From contig NC_133207.1 in assembly GCF_958299795.1 (NCBI RefSeq), forward strand, positions 32,710,879 through 32,774,878: a DNA stretch of 64,000 nucleotides. The letters are read 5' to 3'. A model generated the notes under the pieces. The model saw only the letters and a list, made by a program, of their open reading frames with translations, ran no database searches and had not been told where the DNA came from. Numbering within the stretch: the stretch's first letter is position 1; the number at the start of each line of letters is the position of its first letter. This DNA comes from Porites lutea (Eukaryota; Cnidaria; Anthozoa; Scleractinia; Poritidae). Below are positions 1 to 9,954 of the stretch, piece by piece. Position numbers and translations under genes: made by a program.

Positions 1-1346
1 TCAAAATTGCAGAACAAGGTTTCCGCCACACCTGGTGGAAAAAGTTAAGCAACAACAGCCTTAACTAAAACATTTTCAAAAACACACAGGATGTAAATTG
101 TTTACTTGAACTAAAGTTAGAAAAAAAAACCCTATGAATGATTTTTCACTTTCCCAAAAATGTCCACTTTTCCAAGGTAGACCACAGGAGACAAGGTTGT
201 GTTTAGCATGTAGCATAATGCTCCTGAGAATGAAAATGAAGAGCTTTGGATAACTAGGGATATGACTATTGGATCCTCTACTGAGGGGCGTAAAAAAAAC
301 AACTTCGAAACTGACAAGCCATGCAAATGACTTTGCTCCCAGGGAACGATCTAACATAAAAATAGACCTATTCTGCTAACGCAATGTTGTACCCAATTCA
401 GATCTTTCGGGGTTAAGATTCTTTGTGCACTGTATTTGCATTATAAGGTGGCATTCACATTTAAATGATATGGAAATTCCTGAAACAAAACGTTTTATTC
501 CCAAAGGGTTTGAATTGGGTACAACATTGAGTTAGCCAAATTGGTCTATGTTCAGACCACTCAACTTGACCTGCAAACAAAAACAAATTTTTGAGCCTCA
601 GGCCCAGTTGAGACACAGAATTCAAGAGCTGAATCAAGTTCAGTGAATTTTAAGTCCCTGTGAAGCACGGCATCATCAAAATCAATTCCAGACGACTACT
701 AAAATAAATTTGGATTTGTTCAACTCAGCCATTCTTCACACTCGAACCAAATTGAACAATTTATTAATCAGACTTAATCGAACTCAATCGAACTTAATGG
801 AATGATTGGGTTCAGTAATTGGATGCAATTGAACTCTCACAAAAAAGTTTTAGGAATCAAACCCAATCGAACCTAATTGACTGAGTTCGATTTCGCAAAT
901 TTTTTGGTTCGAGTGTGTTGGATTACTGAACTCAATTGAACCCAATCATTCGATGAAATTTGGTTGGGTTCAGTAAAGTTCGATTACCAAACAGTTCCAA
1001 GGCTTATGCCTGGAACTATATAAGGCTATTTTTTGTATTTTTCACCCGTTATTTACTTTGTGAACTACCAAAACTGAGTAAATACTAATTCCTTACAAAG
1101 AATAGTAACATATTGTTCACTGAAATTTCAATTCTTGTACAAGAATACAGCAAGTGAAATTTCACTTTCCAAAACAATCATTAGGAAACATATTTGAAGT
1201 GTGAATTAATCCTTAATGTCCACGTTTGCTCTCTCACTCCTCCTTTCGTTACTGGAAACTTCATTAGAATGTACATGTGGGCCGATTCTTAAAAATATCA
1301 AATATCTGGTGCAGAGGAAGGGACTTCAGTAGTCTTGAAAACATCT
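1..1346. other. Gene-poor 5' flank with a MITE and an inverted-repeat-rich patch
   Basis: I see no convincing gene here. The open frames are short and lack recognisable domains. A short inverted-repeat element occupies 364-547 (listed separately). Between about 735 and 985 the sequence is dominated by variants of a GAACTCAATCGAAC-type motif on both strands, including an inverted pair (CACTCGAACC near 739 and GGTTCGAGTG near 905), so it could fold on itself. This looks like decayed repeat DNA. Confidence 0.5.
364..547. mobile_element. MITE, family AGACC/GGTCT, copy 1
   Basis: The element begins AGACCTATTCTGCTAAC and ends GTTAGCCAAATTGGTCT, imperfect inverted repeats that both run into GTTGTACCCAATT. 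It is flanked by AT on both sides, consistent with a 2-bp target duplication. A second copy at 33849-33995 shares ends and core. It has no coding capacity. The superfamily is not certain. Confidence 0.7.
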
Positions 1347-1904
1347 TCACACAACTCCAGGTCCGCTTGTAGGTTTTTCTTCGATATAATCTGGCGGCTG
1401 ATCTTGTCCGGAAGACTGTTGACGAGCTTCGCTTTGCATGCTTCTGTACTCCTTGAAGTGAAGAAAGCACTCGACGGCAAACAAGACCAAGCAGACGAAG
1501 CCAAAGAAAGCAGCTGCTCCAACGGTAGTCGAGCTTGTTGCACACCAATCTTTAGCAGCTGAAGCAGCAAGACTGGAGCCAATAAGAAAACCAACGACCG
1601 CCAGTAAACACAGCACTGTATGAACTGCAGGATGACGGAGAATCCAAAGAAGTCTATCCCACAACCCAAGGAGATGGATTATCATGTCAATCAAGGCGTT
1701 GATAAAGGCGGTCCATGCGACAAAATCGAAAAAGCCCATTTTCGGAGAACAACCGCAAACGTTGTTGTAATAGCAGTACACTGAGGAACCACACGCACCA
1801 CCAAGCAACGTAAAAACTAGCTCTGCTACTTTTAGCTTTCCAACCCAAGTCTTCGTTATATAGTCCAGCGAAAAATGGATAAAACCGTCCTGTCGAGCCG
1901 CCAT
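1347..1904 (-). CDS. MARVEL-type four-transmembrane protein (CMTM/plasmolipin-like), intronless
   Basis: An uninterrupted 185-residue frame. I start it at the ATG at 1904 (MAARQDG) rather than further upstream because the first membrane helix follows at the spacing usual for MARVEL proteins and the upstream part has no domain character. Four hydrophobic segments lie at about residues 21-44, 58-81, 94-115 and 128-150, with short cytosolic ends. The C-terminal tail is polar and holds PPDY, a PPxY motif of the kind bound by WW domains of NEDD4-like ubiquitin ligases. MARVEL proteins act in membrane apposition and vesicle traffic at the plasma membrane and in sorting compartments; a role in this animal is inference. 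A similar intronless gene lies at 35415-35963. A CRE palindrome (TGACGTCA) sits about 190 bp upstream of the ATG inside a repeat. The fold call is good; the exact family member is not known. Confidence 0.75.
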   Translation of the reverse strand: MAARQDGFIHFSLDYITKTWVGKLKVAELVFTLLGGACGSSVYCYYNNVCGCSPKMGFFDFVAWTAFINALIDMIIHLLGLWDRLLWILRHPAVHTVLCLLAVVGFLIGSSLAASAAKDWCATSSTTVGAAAFFGFVCLVLFAVECFLHFKEYRSMQSEARQQSSGQDQPPDYIEEKPTSGPGVV

Positions 1905-2009
1905 TTTCTCGAAACGGAAAAAGTTATACAGGTTTCCGTGCGTATAATAGGGAGGAGTGAGGGTGGGAAAGCACTCGATATGAGTCATCGATATGTCAGC
2001 GGCCTCTAG

Positions 2010-2105
2010 CCAATCCATGTGACAAACCATTTGAACCAGTGGGGGGTGGTGAACTTGGTAGTTTGTTTGTCCGGACGATCTTGGCCATCGTGACGTCACG
2101 AAGAG
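2010..2105. promoter_or_regulatory. Repeat-borne CRE palindrome upstream of the MARVEL-type gene
   Basis: The stretch GATCTTGGCCATCGTGACGTCACG (in pieces at 2080-2100) holds the cAMP-response-element palindrome TGACGTCA at 2091-2098. The surrounding 95 bp recur inverted at about 6945-7050, including the CATGTGAC...TTTGAACC part, and a related core recurs at 40190-40210. It lies 100-200 bp upstream of the start codon at 1904, so it could serve as promoter sequence supplied by a repeat. Regulatory activity is inference. Confidence 0.4.
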
Positions 2106-2189
2106 AGAAGCGCGCAACTTCGAGGAGTTTTCGAAAATGGCGCCGTTGCCATTTCCAAATGCTACTTTTAAAGTTGGTTTTCCTGGATA

Positions 2190-2930
2190 TTGACGCTCCA
2201 AAATGGTTTTTGTCACGGTAGGATAGTGCAGTTCCAACATCTCTTTCCGAGAAGGTGAGTGAAATGTGTATTAATCCGAAAAATAACGCGTATGAGAGCT
2301 GTAAACAGTTTTGGTCAATTTCCTCGAGTGGAATAATGTGCCGCAAAAGTTTGCATGTTCGCACAGTAATATCGCATTTTCTCGAAATCGGTGAGGTGTT
2401 GAACATCGAAACTTGGCATAAGGGTGGGTTACTTCTATTGGAAAGCATTGTCTCTGAAGTTAATTAAGATAAACTAGCAGAAAAAATGATCAGTCCATTC
2501 GAGTGTGCCAGCGTAGCCGCTATTAAAGGTACAGTCCCAGAACTGATGCAATTGTATTCATTACTTTGCTGTTATCTCCAATAATGCCAATAGTACCACC
2601 TATTCAAGCTGTCTTTTCGGGATAAATAGACTTTAAAGTAGTTTCTGTTAGAGGGAAAGTATAGTTGCAACAGCTCTTTCCGAGAAGGAGAGTTAATTGT
2701 ATTATATTCTGTTGATAATTACCTCGTAGACAGTTTAAGCCAATTTTTTCAAGTGGAATATTTGTCGCAGAAATTTGAATGATCATTTATGAACATCGCA
2801 TGTTTTAGAAAATCGGTTTCGTGTGGAAATTCGAAACTTGGCAGAAGGGTAGGTCAGCAATAGTGGAAAACATTGTCCTCGATGTTTAATGGGAGAAATT
2901 AGCAGTAAAAATGATCAGTCCATTCGAGTG
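2190..2930. repeat. Diverged tandem duplication, unit about 430 bp
   Basis: Two consecutive copies share CTCTTTCCGAGAAGG (2241 and 2674), a CAATTT..TC.AGTGGAATA block, a CGAAACTTGGCA.AAGGGT block and ATGATCAGTCCATTCGAGTG (2486 and 2911). The offset is about 425-433 bp. Neither copy has a recognisable gene. The divergence suggests an old duplication. Confidence 0.75.
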
Positions 2931-3388
2931 CGCTTAATATTGATATAAACAGATGACCTCGACTCGGTTACCCCGGCACAATGTAAGTCAATTATTTTTC
3001 GGTTTTAAGGAAAAGGAAACCAAAGACTTCCCTCAACACTATGTATCTATAATAATTACACCAGGAATATATATTTTTTTAACACTTGAAGGTTGTACCA
3101 TCTTGTTGAAGCAAAGGATATTTCTCTGTAATACCTATAAGCTTACATTAAGTTTTCATAAATAGCAAAAAAAATTATAAAGATTTACATACAGCTCCAA
3201 ACATGTACATCTGTTATGCATGAAGCAATTTCATATCCTTCCACATCAATAGTTAGTGCGAATGGAGTCAAACATGTACAGTGAAACTTGTATAATTTAA
3301 GCGGACACCTCAGAGAATGCTGTAGTGCCCACTTAATACAAAGTTTCTTCCTACTACATACAGGTTTTGATAGAAAATGTGATATGAG

Positions 3389-3868
3389 ACAGACCTGCCA
3401 ACTCTCACAATTCTGCCGTGAGTCTCACGATTTTTTAACTTTTCTCACAGTCTCATGACAAGGCTCCCAATCTCATGGTTTTCTGGGAAATATTCTAAAT
3501 TGAAATATTACCTTGTTGAATAAAAACATAAATTTTGTGGGGAAATTCTTGTGCCTGGATAAGCTTTAACTATTTTAGCCATGAAGTTGTCTTAGCCCAA
3601 AGAAATGACTCTGCTGTATGTTTCGTCACAGTGATAACCTATTTTCTGGCCTCTTAAAGTCATCAAAGAAAAAGCGGCATCTAATTTGTTACATAACGGA
3701 CCACACTAAAGCAAGGTTATATTAAAATAAACAGTTGACTCCCCTAATGGAAAAGGGGTCGTTTAATTTTGACCGGGAAAAAATAGAATCTTACTAGTTT
3801 TTGTAGAATCTCCCGATTTTTTTTCATGGGTCTACAGATTTTCCTTTATCAGGGGTTGGCAGGTCTGT
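3389..3868. mobile_element. hAT5-like non-autonomous DNA transposon
   Basis: Terminal inverted repeats begin ACAGACCTGCCAAC at the left; the right end GTTGGCAGGTCTGT is its complement. The element is flanked by ATGAG on both sides (3384-3388 and 3869-3873), a 5-bp target duplication. Internal sequence has no transposase. A 30-bp internal piece (CCCAATCTCATGGTTTTCTG) recurs near 4110, probably a fragment of another copy. The hAT5 assignment rests on the 5-bp duplication and end sequence only. Confidence 0.75.
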
Positions 3869-3874
3869 ATGAGG

Positions 3875-6800
3875 AGCTAAGTACCATTCAAATAAAAGGC
3901 GGAAACATTTGGAATACTCCCAGAGATATGATGATATACATTTGCATTAATATCTTTATTTGTGTGGAGCAAATAATGTACCTCAAATTTTAGGATATCA
4001 AATGAGTCAAACAAATTTATACAAACAAAAATGAAATGAGAAAGTACTGTAACTCATTTATATAATTTACAGAAGTTCCCTAGTGACACTAGCCAAGTGC
4101 TGATAGGGCAAGACTCCCAATCTCATGGTTTTCTGGGAAAGCAAAAGGCATCTTAAAATAACAAAAGGCACATAGGGCTCAGCCGAATGGTACCATAATG
4201 ACGTCAAAACGTATAGAAACAGGCCGTTTCTCCGAAACCCGCCCCATTCCCCTATGGCTATTTTTATTTGCGTTTACCCTACCTCACCTCCCCTCCCCGT
4301 ACCTGATGAAACAAGGCTTTCAACAGTTTGTTGAGATAGGATGCTTTATGTTTTAAAGGATGAGCTCATCATATTTTATTATCGTATAGACAGGGGTAAG
4401 ATAAGTTAACAATAATAGACAGATTATTATAGGTGTGTTACTCATTTTTACAGCTATCCCTGGAAGAAGAAATAGAAGTAAGAAGCTGACTGGTAGCCAC
4501 TGAGATTGAGGAGAGGAGAAAGGAAATTGAAAGAGAAGAGAAAGACTTGGAAGGAAAAGAAGAAAGGTTAAGAATAAAAGCAAAAGAAATTAAAAGCACA
4601 GTAATAGAGGCCAAGCAGGTAGCTGCCCAACTGCAACTAATGGCAGGGCAGCTAGACTGCTTGGCTAACTAAATTCTGGAAGAGACCAAAAAGTTAAAGA
4701 AGAAGTAAAAGAAAAACACCAGTGTAAGAAAATTTTATTGATAACAAACCGTTTCTTTTAATCAAAGTCAATGTGCAAAGTTTTTACATGTAAACAAGTC
4801 TAAGTCAGACCTGTTATGCAAGAAAGAAAACACATTTGTTCAGTATATAAAAAATAAAAGGAAACTGGTTCTTCTAATTTCTCGTATCCTGTATGGTCTC
4901 TTCTTGCTCCATGGAATCCACTCCATCTAACATCCTCCACTTCCCGCACCGCACTACTCTCTTCGTGGAATCTATTATACTAGATCTTTACAGACATCCA
5001 GTAAGCAGCACCTCCTCCATCATACACTGCATGTTTTTTCTCATCATCTACAGAGTATTCCCAGCCAAGGAAGCACCTAATTATAAAAACAGTCAGATAA
5101 AAAGAGATTATTATATATACAAAAGTCAAAACAAAATAAATCAATAAAGGCAATATTATCACTTAAAATCCCTAATTATTTGTTAAGCATCTCTTAAATC
5201 AGATATTATAATGGTTTTCCTCAACTACTCCCTAAACTTCACATTAATATAGGTGAGTTAAACCACAAACACAACCACCCCCCCTTCCCCCAAGCAACGG
5301 TAAAAAAATATTTCTCCCTTGAATTATAAATTTTTGTAACTTCAAGCAACCTATCAAGATAATACAAAGACTGGTTTCTAATCTTAAACCAATAGCGAAA
5401 TGAATACCTGTCAACCTAACTGTAATCATACCATAGCAATGGCAAGGCCATGTGAAATATATTAGCAGAGGCAGTACAACAGCAAATTTTAAAGAAAGGC
5501 TTTAGAGCTATTATAATGGAACACCTATAGTCATGGAATGATTGTCTTCACTAAGTTACGCCTACCAAGAAATTACCACAAAGCTATATCAGCTGAGTGA
5601 TAAAACTGTACAAGCTGGGTGATAAAACTGTACGAGCAGGCCCCGAATTGTTGGAACTGGCCAGTGTCACTTGATGTAACTGACAATAGCATGGAGTCCA
5701 AGTAAGTTAAAAAGCATCAACGAATGAACTCGTGTAGTTATTGAACTATATTGTCATTCTTGAACTTTGGTGTCTTTACTGATCTACACAAAAAGGAAAA
5801 CCGAAAAAATGTAACATAAAAAAGTCTCTTTTTATATTGTAAAAGTGTGAGAAGGGTGATGATATTCATCGCATGAAAATCCTGCAATTTTTTATATCCT
5901 TAGAAATTTTTTTCCCCTCATTTTTAGATGCGGACGCCCGAGGAAACACATTTTCAATATTACACCATTGAAACGCTTACTAGTGTCCCTTTTCTTGGCT
6001 TTTTCTAGTTTTTTTTCCTATTAACTCTGTAAAGCGATTAAGGCAAAGCTACATACCCATCCTTTCTACGGCTCCTCCTCTTGGATTCTCTGCATAAAGC
6101 CCTAAAAATGTTGATGTTGATCAAAAACTTTAGCTTACGGCACTTTACCCTAGTGATAGATTCTGTTTGACTATTTACTGGATAAAAACCATGTTCTCCT
6201 TTGTTTGTGGGGCGAAGAAGCAAAGAGAAAGGCAATGTGAACTTATCTCCATCATGAGCAATGAATGTTTGGCAACATGATCGTAATTTATAGTGAAAAG
6301 TTGCAATATAATAAGCTATAATATCCTTGGTTATCGCGCGACGATTAGATTCAATACGCTTTATTAACATTTTGATACGTTTGACTCAAACAGGAAATCC
6401 TTTCAAAAGCCTTGAAGATTATAGCCCATATTCTATATAAAAAAAACCCACTTGCTTCTTACATTTGTTTACTTTTAATAAATTGTTTACACAATTTAAT
6501 AGTCTAGTATGAACATCATGACGCTATGTTTCGTGACCTGTCCACGCCACTTTCGCAATTTTTGTAAACATCCCTGAGGTTTGCGACTTTTATCCCACTG
6601 ATCATTTTTGCTAACTTATTAGATGGCTCACTTCTATCACTAATTGAGAGACCTATACCATATTAACGTCATTTGTTTTTCTCGAGACTAAATTCTGCTG
6701 GGCTCTTTAGTTATGCGTCTCTAAAGACGCCCGGGTATGAGTTGTACCATCTGGTCGATCTCGGGAAGTTCTTGATTTTTTACGATGGAAATGCTCTTTC

Positions 6801-7100
6801 CTAGAATATATTGCAATTTTACTGTATAGCATTGATAGATAAACACATACCTTCGGTCGTTTCATCGCAACGTCTCGACTTTTACCTCTTGAAACCACGA
6901 AACAATTTCGCTCGCTGAAACCACTTAAAGTTCCCGGGATAAATTTCTCGTGACGTCACGATGGCCAAGATCATCCGCCGCGCGATTCCTATAGGAGCGA
7001 TTGGCGAGTTCATCACCCCCCCCCCCCCCCCCCCCTGATTTGAACCATGTGACTTAGTGACCAAGAAACGACGGGCTCTGGGAACGAGAATGGGAGGGCC
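3875..7100. other. Intergenic DNA without a supported gene
   Basis: A purine-rich stretch at 4450-4700 reads on the plus strand as an interrupted Glu/Lys/Arg-rich coiled-coil-like sequence, perhaps a decayed exon. Open frames at 4893-5147 (plus), 4980-5162 (minus) and 6038-6370 (minus, 110 codons) have no domain I recognise and no clear gene context. A run of about 20 cytosines lies at 7015-7035. Positions 6945-7050 are an inverted copy of the CRE-bearing repeat near 2010-2105. Confidence 0.4.
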
Positions 7101-7129
7101 GTGTCTTACAAAAATGGCTTTTCCGCTCT

Positions 7130-7800
7130 TGAATCAGGGGGGCACTTAGGTATTTTTTGGGTGGGTGTGTGCCACCCTTGCTGTCCGGGACTCCAAATTG
7201 GCACCCCGTTCTAAAAATAACTTTCCCCTTAGATTGATACCCCGTTCTAGAAATGGGCCAATTTTTTATACTCCGTTCTAGAAAGTTTGTAAATTGAAAT
7301 AGCCCTGTTTTTTTAAAAAAAAATTTCTTTATTTGCTCGACTTATACATCAAATAAATGCTTCTTCATGATCATCCGGAATACGTTTCCTGTGCCTAATC
7401 TCTCACCACGCACAGAACCACGCTCGTAAGCTAACGATTTTCCTTCTCCTCCCCGATCTGTTTCTTTTGAGCCCGTCTCCATCTCCCTCGGGTACATTAT
7501 GGACTCGTTCCAGACTTCCGCGCGCCTATTTATCCAAGATGGCGGAGTCAGCGCCCGGGGCTCGCGCCAAAATACGCCCGCCCTGCACGCTAAAACACAG
7601 GGTGCGACAAGAGTACAACAGTTTGCTTGTTAACGCATTGAATCGTATTTTGAAAAGCAATCTGTCCTTGAATAATTTCAAATGGCTGCTTACAAAACTG
7701 GAGCTTTCGTGCGTTCGAAATATTATACCCGTCACCTAGAAAACGCCTCTGAACTTCAAAATCACGACCCCGCTGGGCGGCACATACCCGTATAGGTATA
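7130..7800. repeat. Dispersed repeat rich in CCCGTTCTAGAA motifs, copy 1
   Basis: Shares long blocks with 25025-25545, among them GGTATTTTTTGGGTGGGT, GACTCCAAATTGGCACCCCG, repeated ATACCCCGTTCTAGAAATGG and the block GAGTACAACAGTTTGCTTG through GCTTTCGTNCGTTCGAAATA. The ends of the family resemble GGTATGTGCCGCC and its complement, suggesting a non-autonomous DNA element. No coding sequence is recognised. Confidence 0.65.
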
Positions 7801-8540
7801 GCCTGTGAACAGGCCTTTAGTCGAGCGGGGTGGGGAGAGGGAAAAGCGAAAAGGCCTGTAGACAAACATTTCACTGACTGTTGATAGGTCTGATTGACAT
7901 CGGCTTTTCGGTCGGCACGTAGCACGCGATTTGATCACAGAGTGGCAATAACAAAACAGTCCAAAGACTATTACCACGGGGAGGAACTACGCGCACCGGT
8001 CAAAAGACTCAAACTGTCTTTAAAAAAAAAACTAAGCTGGAGTTTATAGTTACCGAAGCACAATGCAATTCTCCATAGCTGATGTAGCTTCTGTTTAAGC
8101 TGCATTTCAATCTTATAATTTTGGATCTGTAAATAACCATCCGTGATAATTAAATTTTTAAACACTGACGAGCTGGGCCCAGCGTCAGAATACAACATTG
8201 CAGAAAAACATTTCATTCACGGACTAAAGAAAATCGCTTAGTTATTCAGATCGAGAGGGCACTTTGGAGAAAAGTAAGACCCTTATTCAGCCGCAATAAA
8301 AAGCTTTACGCTTCAAAAGAGGTCAAAGAAAATGCTCTTGCATCAGGGGGCAAATCCTGTCGACCAGAAACAGAAACCAAAGTAAATCGATATGTGTGCC
8401 ATGACCTCTCCGTGTGAAACAAGCGGCTAAAATCACATTTGCTCAGTGAAAATGTAGAGCCTTCCAGAGAATAATCTAACCCGCAGAGGAAAAAACTTAT
8501 GGGAACAAGCAGCATTTTGGCATAAAGTAAAATTCGTGTC
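7801..8540. other. Spacer without recognised genes
   Basis: Only short open frames on both strands, none with a domain or a good gene context. I see no strong repeat structure here. Confidence 0.35.
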
Positions 8541-8622
8541 GCCCCCGGGGGGATACTACCATATATGGGCTATATAGGTATGTGCCGCTGTGAAGGGTAT
8601 GGTTTTCAAGCAGTTAACTAGG

Positions 8623-8661
<39 letters not shown>

Positions 8662-8790
8662 GTATTATTTTTTCAGGAAACTGATCAGTTAGTTCTAGAC
8701 CAGGGAAACTGCTACTCTAGGATAGGGGGGATTTGGGGAGTTTACTCTAGTATAGGGTAGCAAAATTTAGCTGAACTAGCTCTAGTATTC
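8541..8790. repeat. Dispersed repeat (GGTATGTGCCGCTGTGAAGG family), copy 1
   Basis: Contains CATATATGGGCTATATAGG, GGTATGTGCCGCTGTGAAGG, several TCTAG(A/T)ATAGGGTA units and ACTCTAGGATAGGGGG. A longer copy lies in the opposite orientation at 29650-30055. The shared GTATGTGCCGC start suggests kinship with the 7130 and 25025 repeats. Non-coding. Confidence 0.6.
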
Positions 8791-9480
8791 TCGGTTTTCA
8801 CTCGCGTGAGGAAGCAGAAATAAAAACGGAAACCTTTTAATACAGAAAATCTAAAATCTGGGAAATGAAAGAAGATAAATATACAAAAAGCCTTGCCAAG
8901 AATCAGGTCTATGCAATAGTTCATATGCGAGAAATTCGGAAAAACGTTTTACCCAAATTTATAAAGCTTTGTATGGAGACGCCATGTTTGTGTCCCTTTC
9001 AGGGGCACAAATATGGCCGCCAGAAGCCAACAGAAACATCTGTTTTTGAGTTTTCCTACTTATGCGTGAATTCTTCGCTTCAGGAACTCATAAAGATTAA
9101 AGTAATATTTATTCTAAGACAAAGAATGTTTAGATAGCAAAATCTCCAAAAATCCGTAATGTTTTTAACCCACATAAGAGCTTTCCCAGCCGCCAGCTAA
9201 ATGACGCGTCAAGCAAAAACCTGGAAATTCAAGCGTCCTGTACCGCAAAATAAAGAACCCTTTTGAACCGAAAATTTGTTTGTATAAAGGTTTAAAGGTG
9301 CTCTAATATCACATGAAAGTAGAAACTCAGAAGAAGCGATAGTTTCTTAGTTTGAATTTTAGTGACGCCCCGGGGTGTCGCCCTACCATGTAATTCCTGT
9401 CGGCGATCGAAGCGCTGCTGATCTCTTGGTACTTGTCTTCGAAGCTTCACGTTCTTACGGAATCCGAGGTGGCTCAGCCA
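8791..9480. repeat. Dispersed repeat with TGTATGGAGACGCCAT block, copy 1, in otherwise gene-free DNA
   Basis: A block at about 8925-9080 holds AAAGCTTTGTATGGAGACGCCAT, then a (GGGG)CAC.AATATGGCCGCC segment. The same order recurs at 42320-42480. The rest of the interval has no recognised gene. Confidence 0.5.
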
Positions 9481-9745
9481 CTTTTTTCTATTTGTATTTG
9501 CATTTGCGTTTTTCTGTCGTCATTTACATTTTGTTTTGTGTTTTTTGTTTTGATTTTAATTTTTATTTGCATTTTAACTTTCCATTCAGTTTTCACTAGC
9601 ATTTTCATTTGTGTTTGCATTTTTGTTTTACCTGCATTTGCATTTCAATCGGCGTTTCATGTTTATCAACACTTTCAGTTACGTTTCCGTTTTTGTTTGC
9701 ATTTGCATTTTGCTTTTAATTCTTACTTTTTTGTGACGTCAAAAT
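9480..9745. repeat. T-rich low-complexity tract with TTTGCATTT-type units
   Basis: Irregular units built around TTTGCATTTG / TTTTGTTTT. A similar T-rich tract lies at 36440-37010, and an A-rich complementary one near 39480-39520, so this is a recurrent low-complexity family. Open frames across it are composition artefacts. Confidence 0.6.
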
Positions 9746-9954
9746 CAAAACGGAGGGTCAAACGCTATTATATTTCAACTTTTTATTTCGTTTCTTTCAT
9801 CACTCACTTGTTTTTCATGTGACTTTTACCTTTTTGCTAGCCTGCTTTATGTTAAACTTCGTGGATAGGTGTCGACAGATGGCGATGGTGTGATTGCAAT
9901 CGACGACCACACAGCGGGAGTTACCTCTGGCTGACTACATAACTCTTGCTTGTC

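Noticed and set aside
1905-2240. Longer N-terminus for the first MARVEL-type protein (297 residues)
   Set aside because: The extra 112 residues lack domain character, do not resemble MARVEL N-termini and overlap the CRE-bearing repeat. The ATG at 1904 gives a normal-length protein.
2996-3165. Small plus-strand frame with hydrophobic content as a peptide gene
   Set aside because: A/T-rich composition explains it, and no signal peptide with a cleavage site or a conserved core was seen.
6038-6370. 110-codon minus-strand open frame as a gene
   Set aside because: No domain, no supporting neighbour exons and no clear start context; kept only as a note in the spacer entry.
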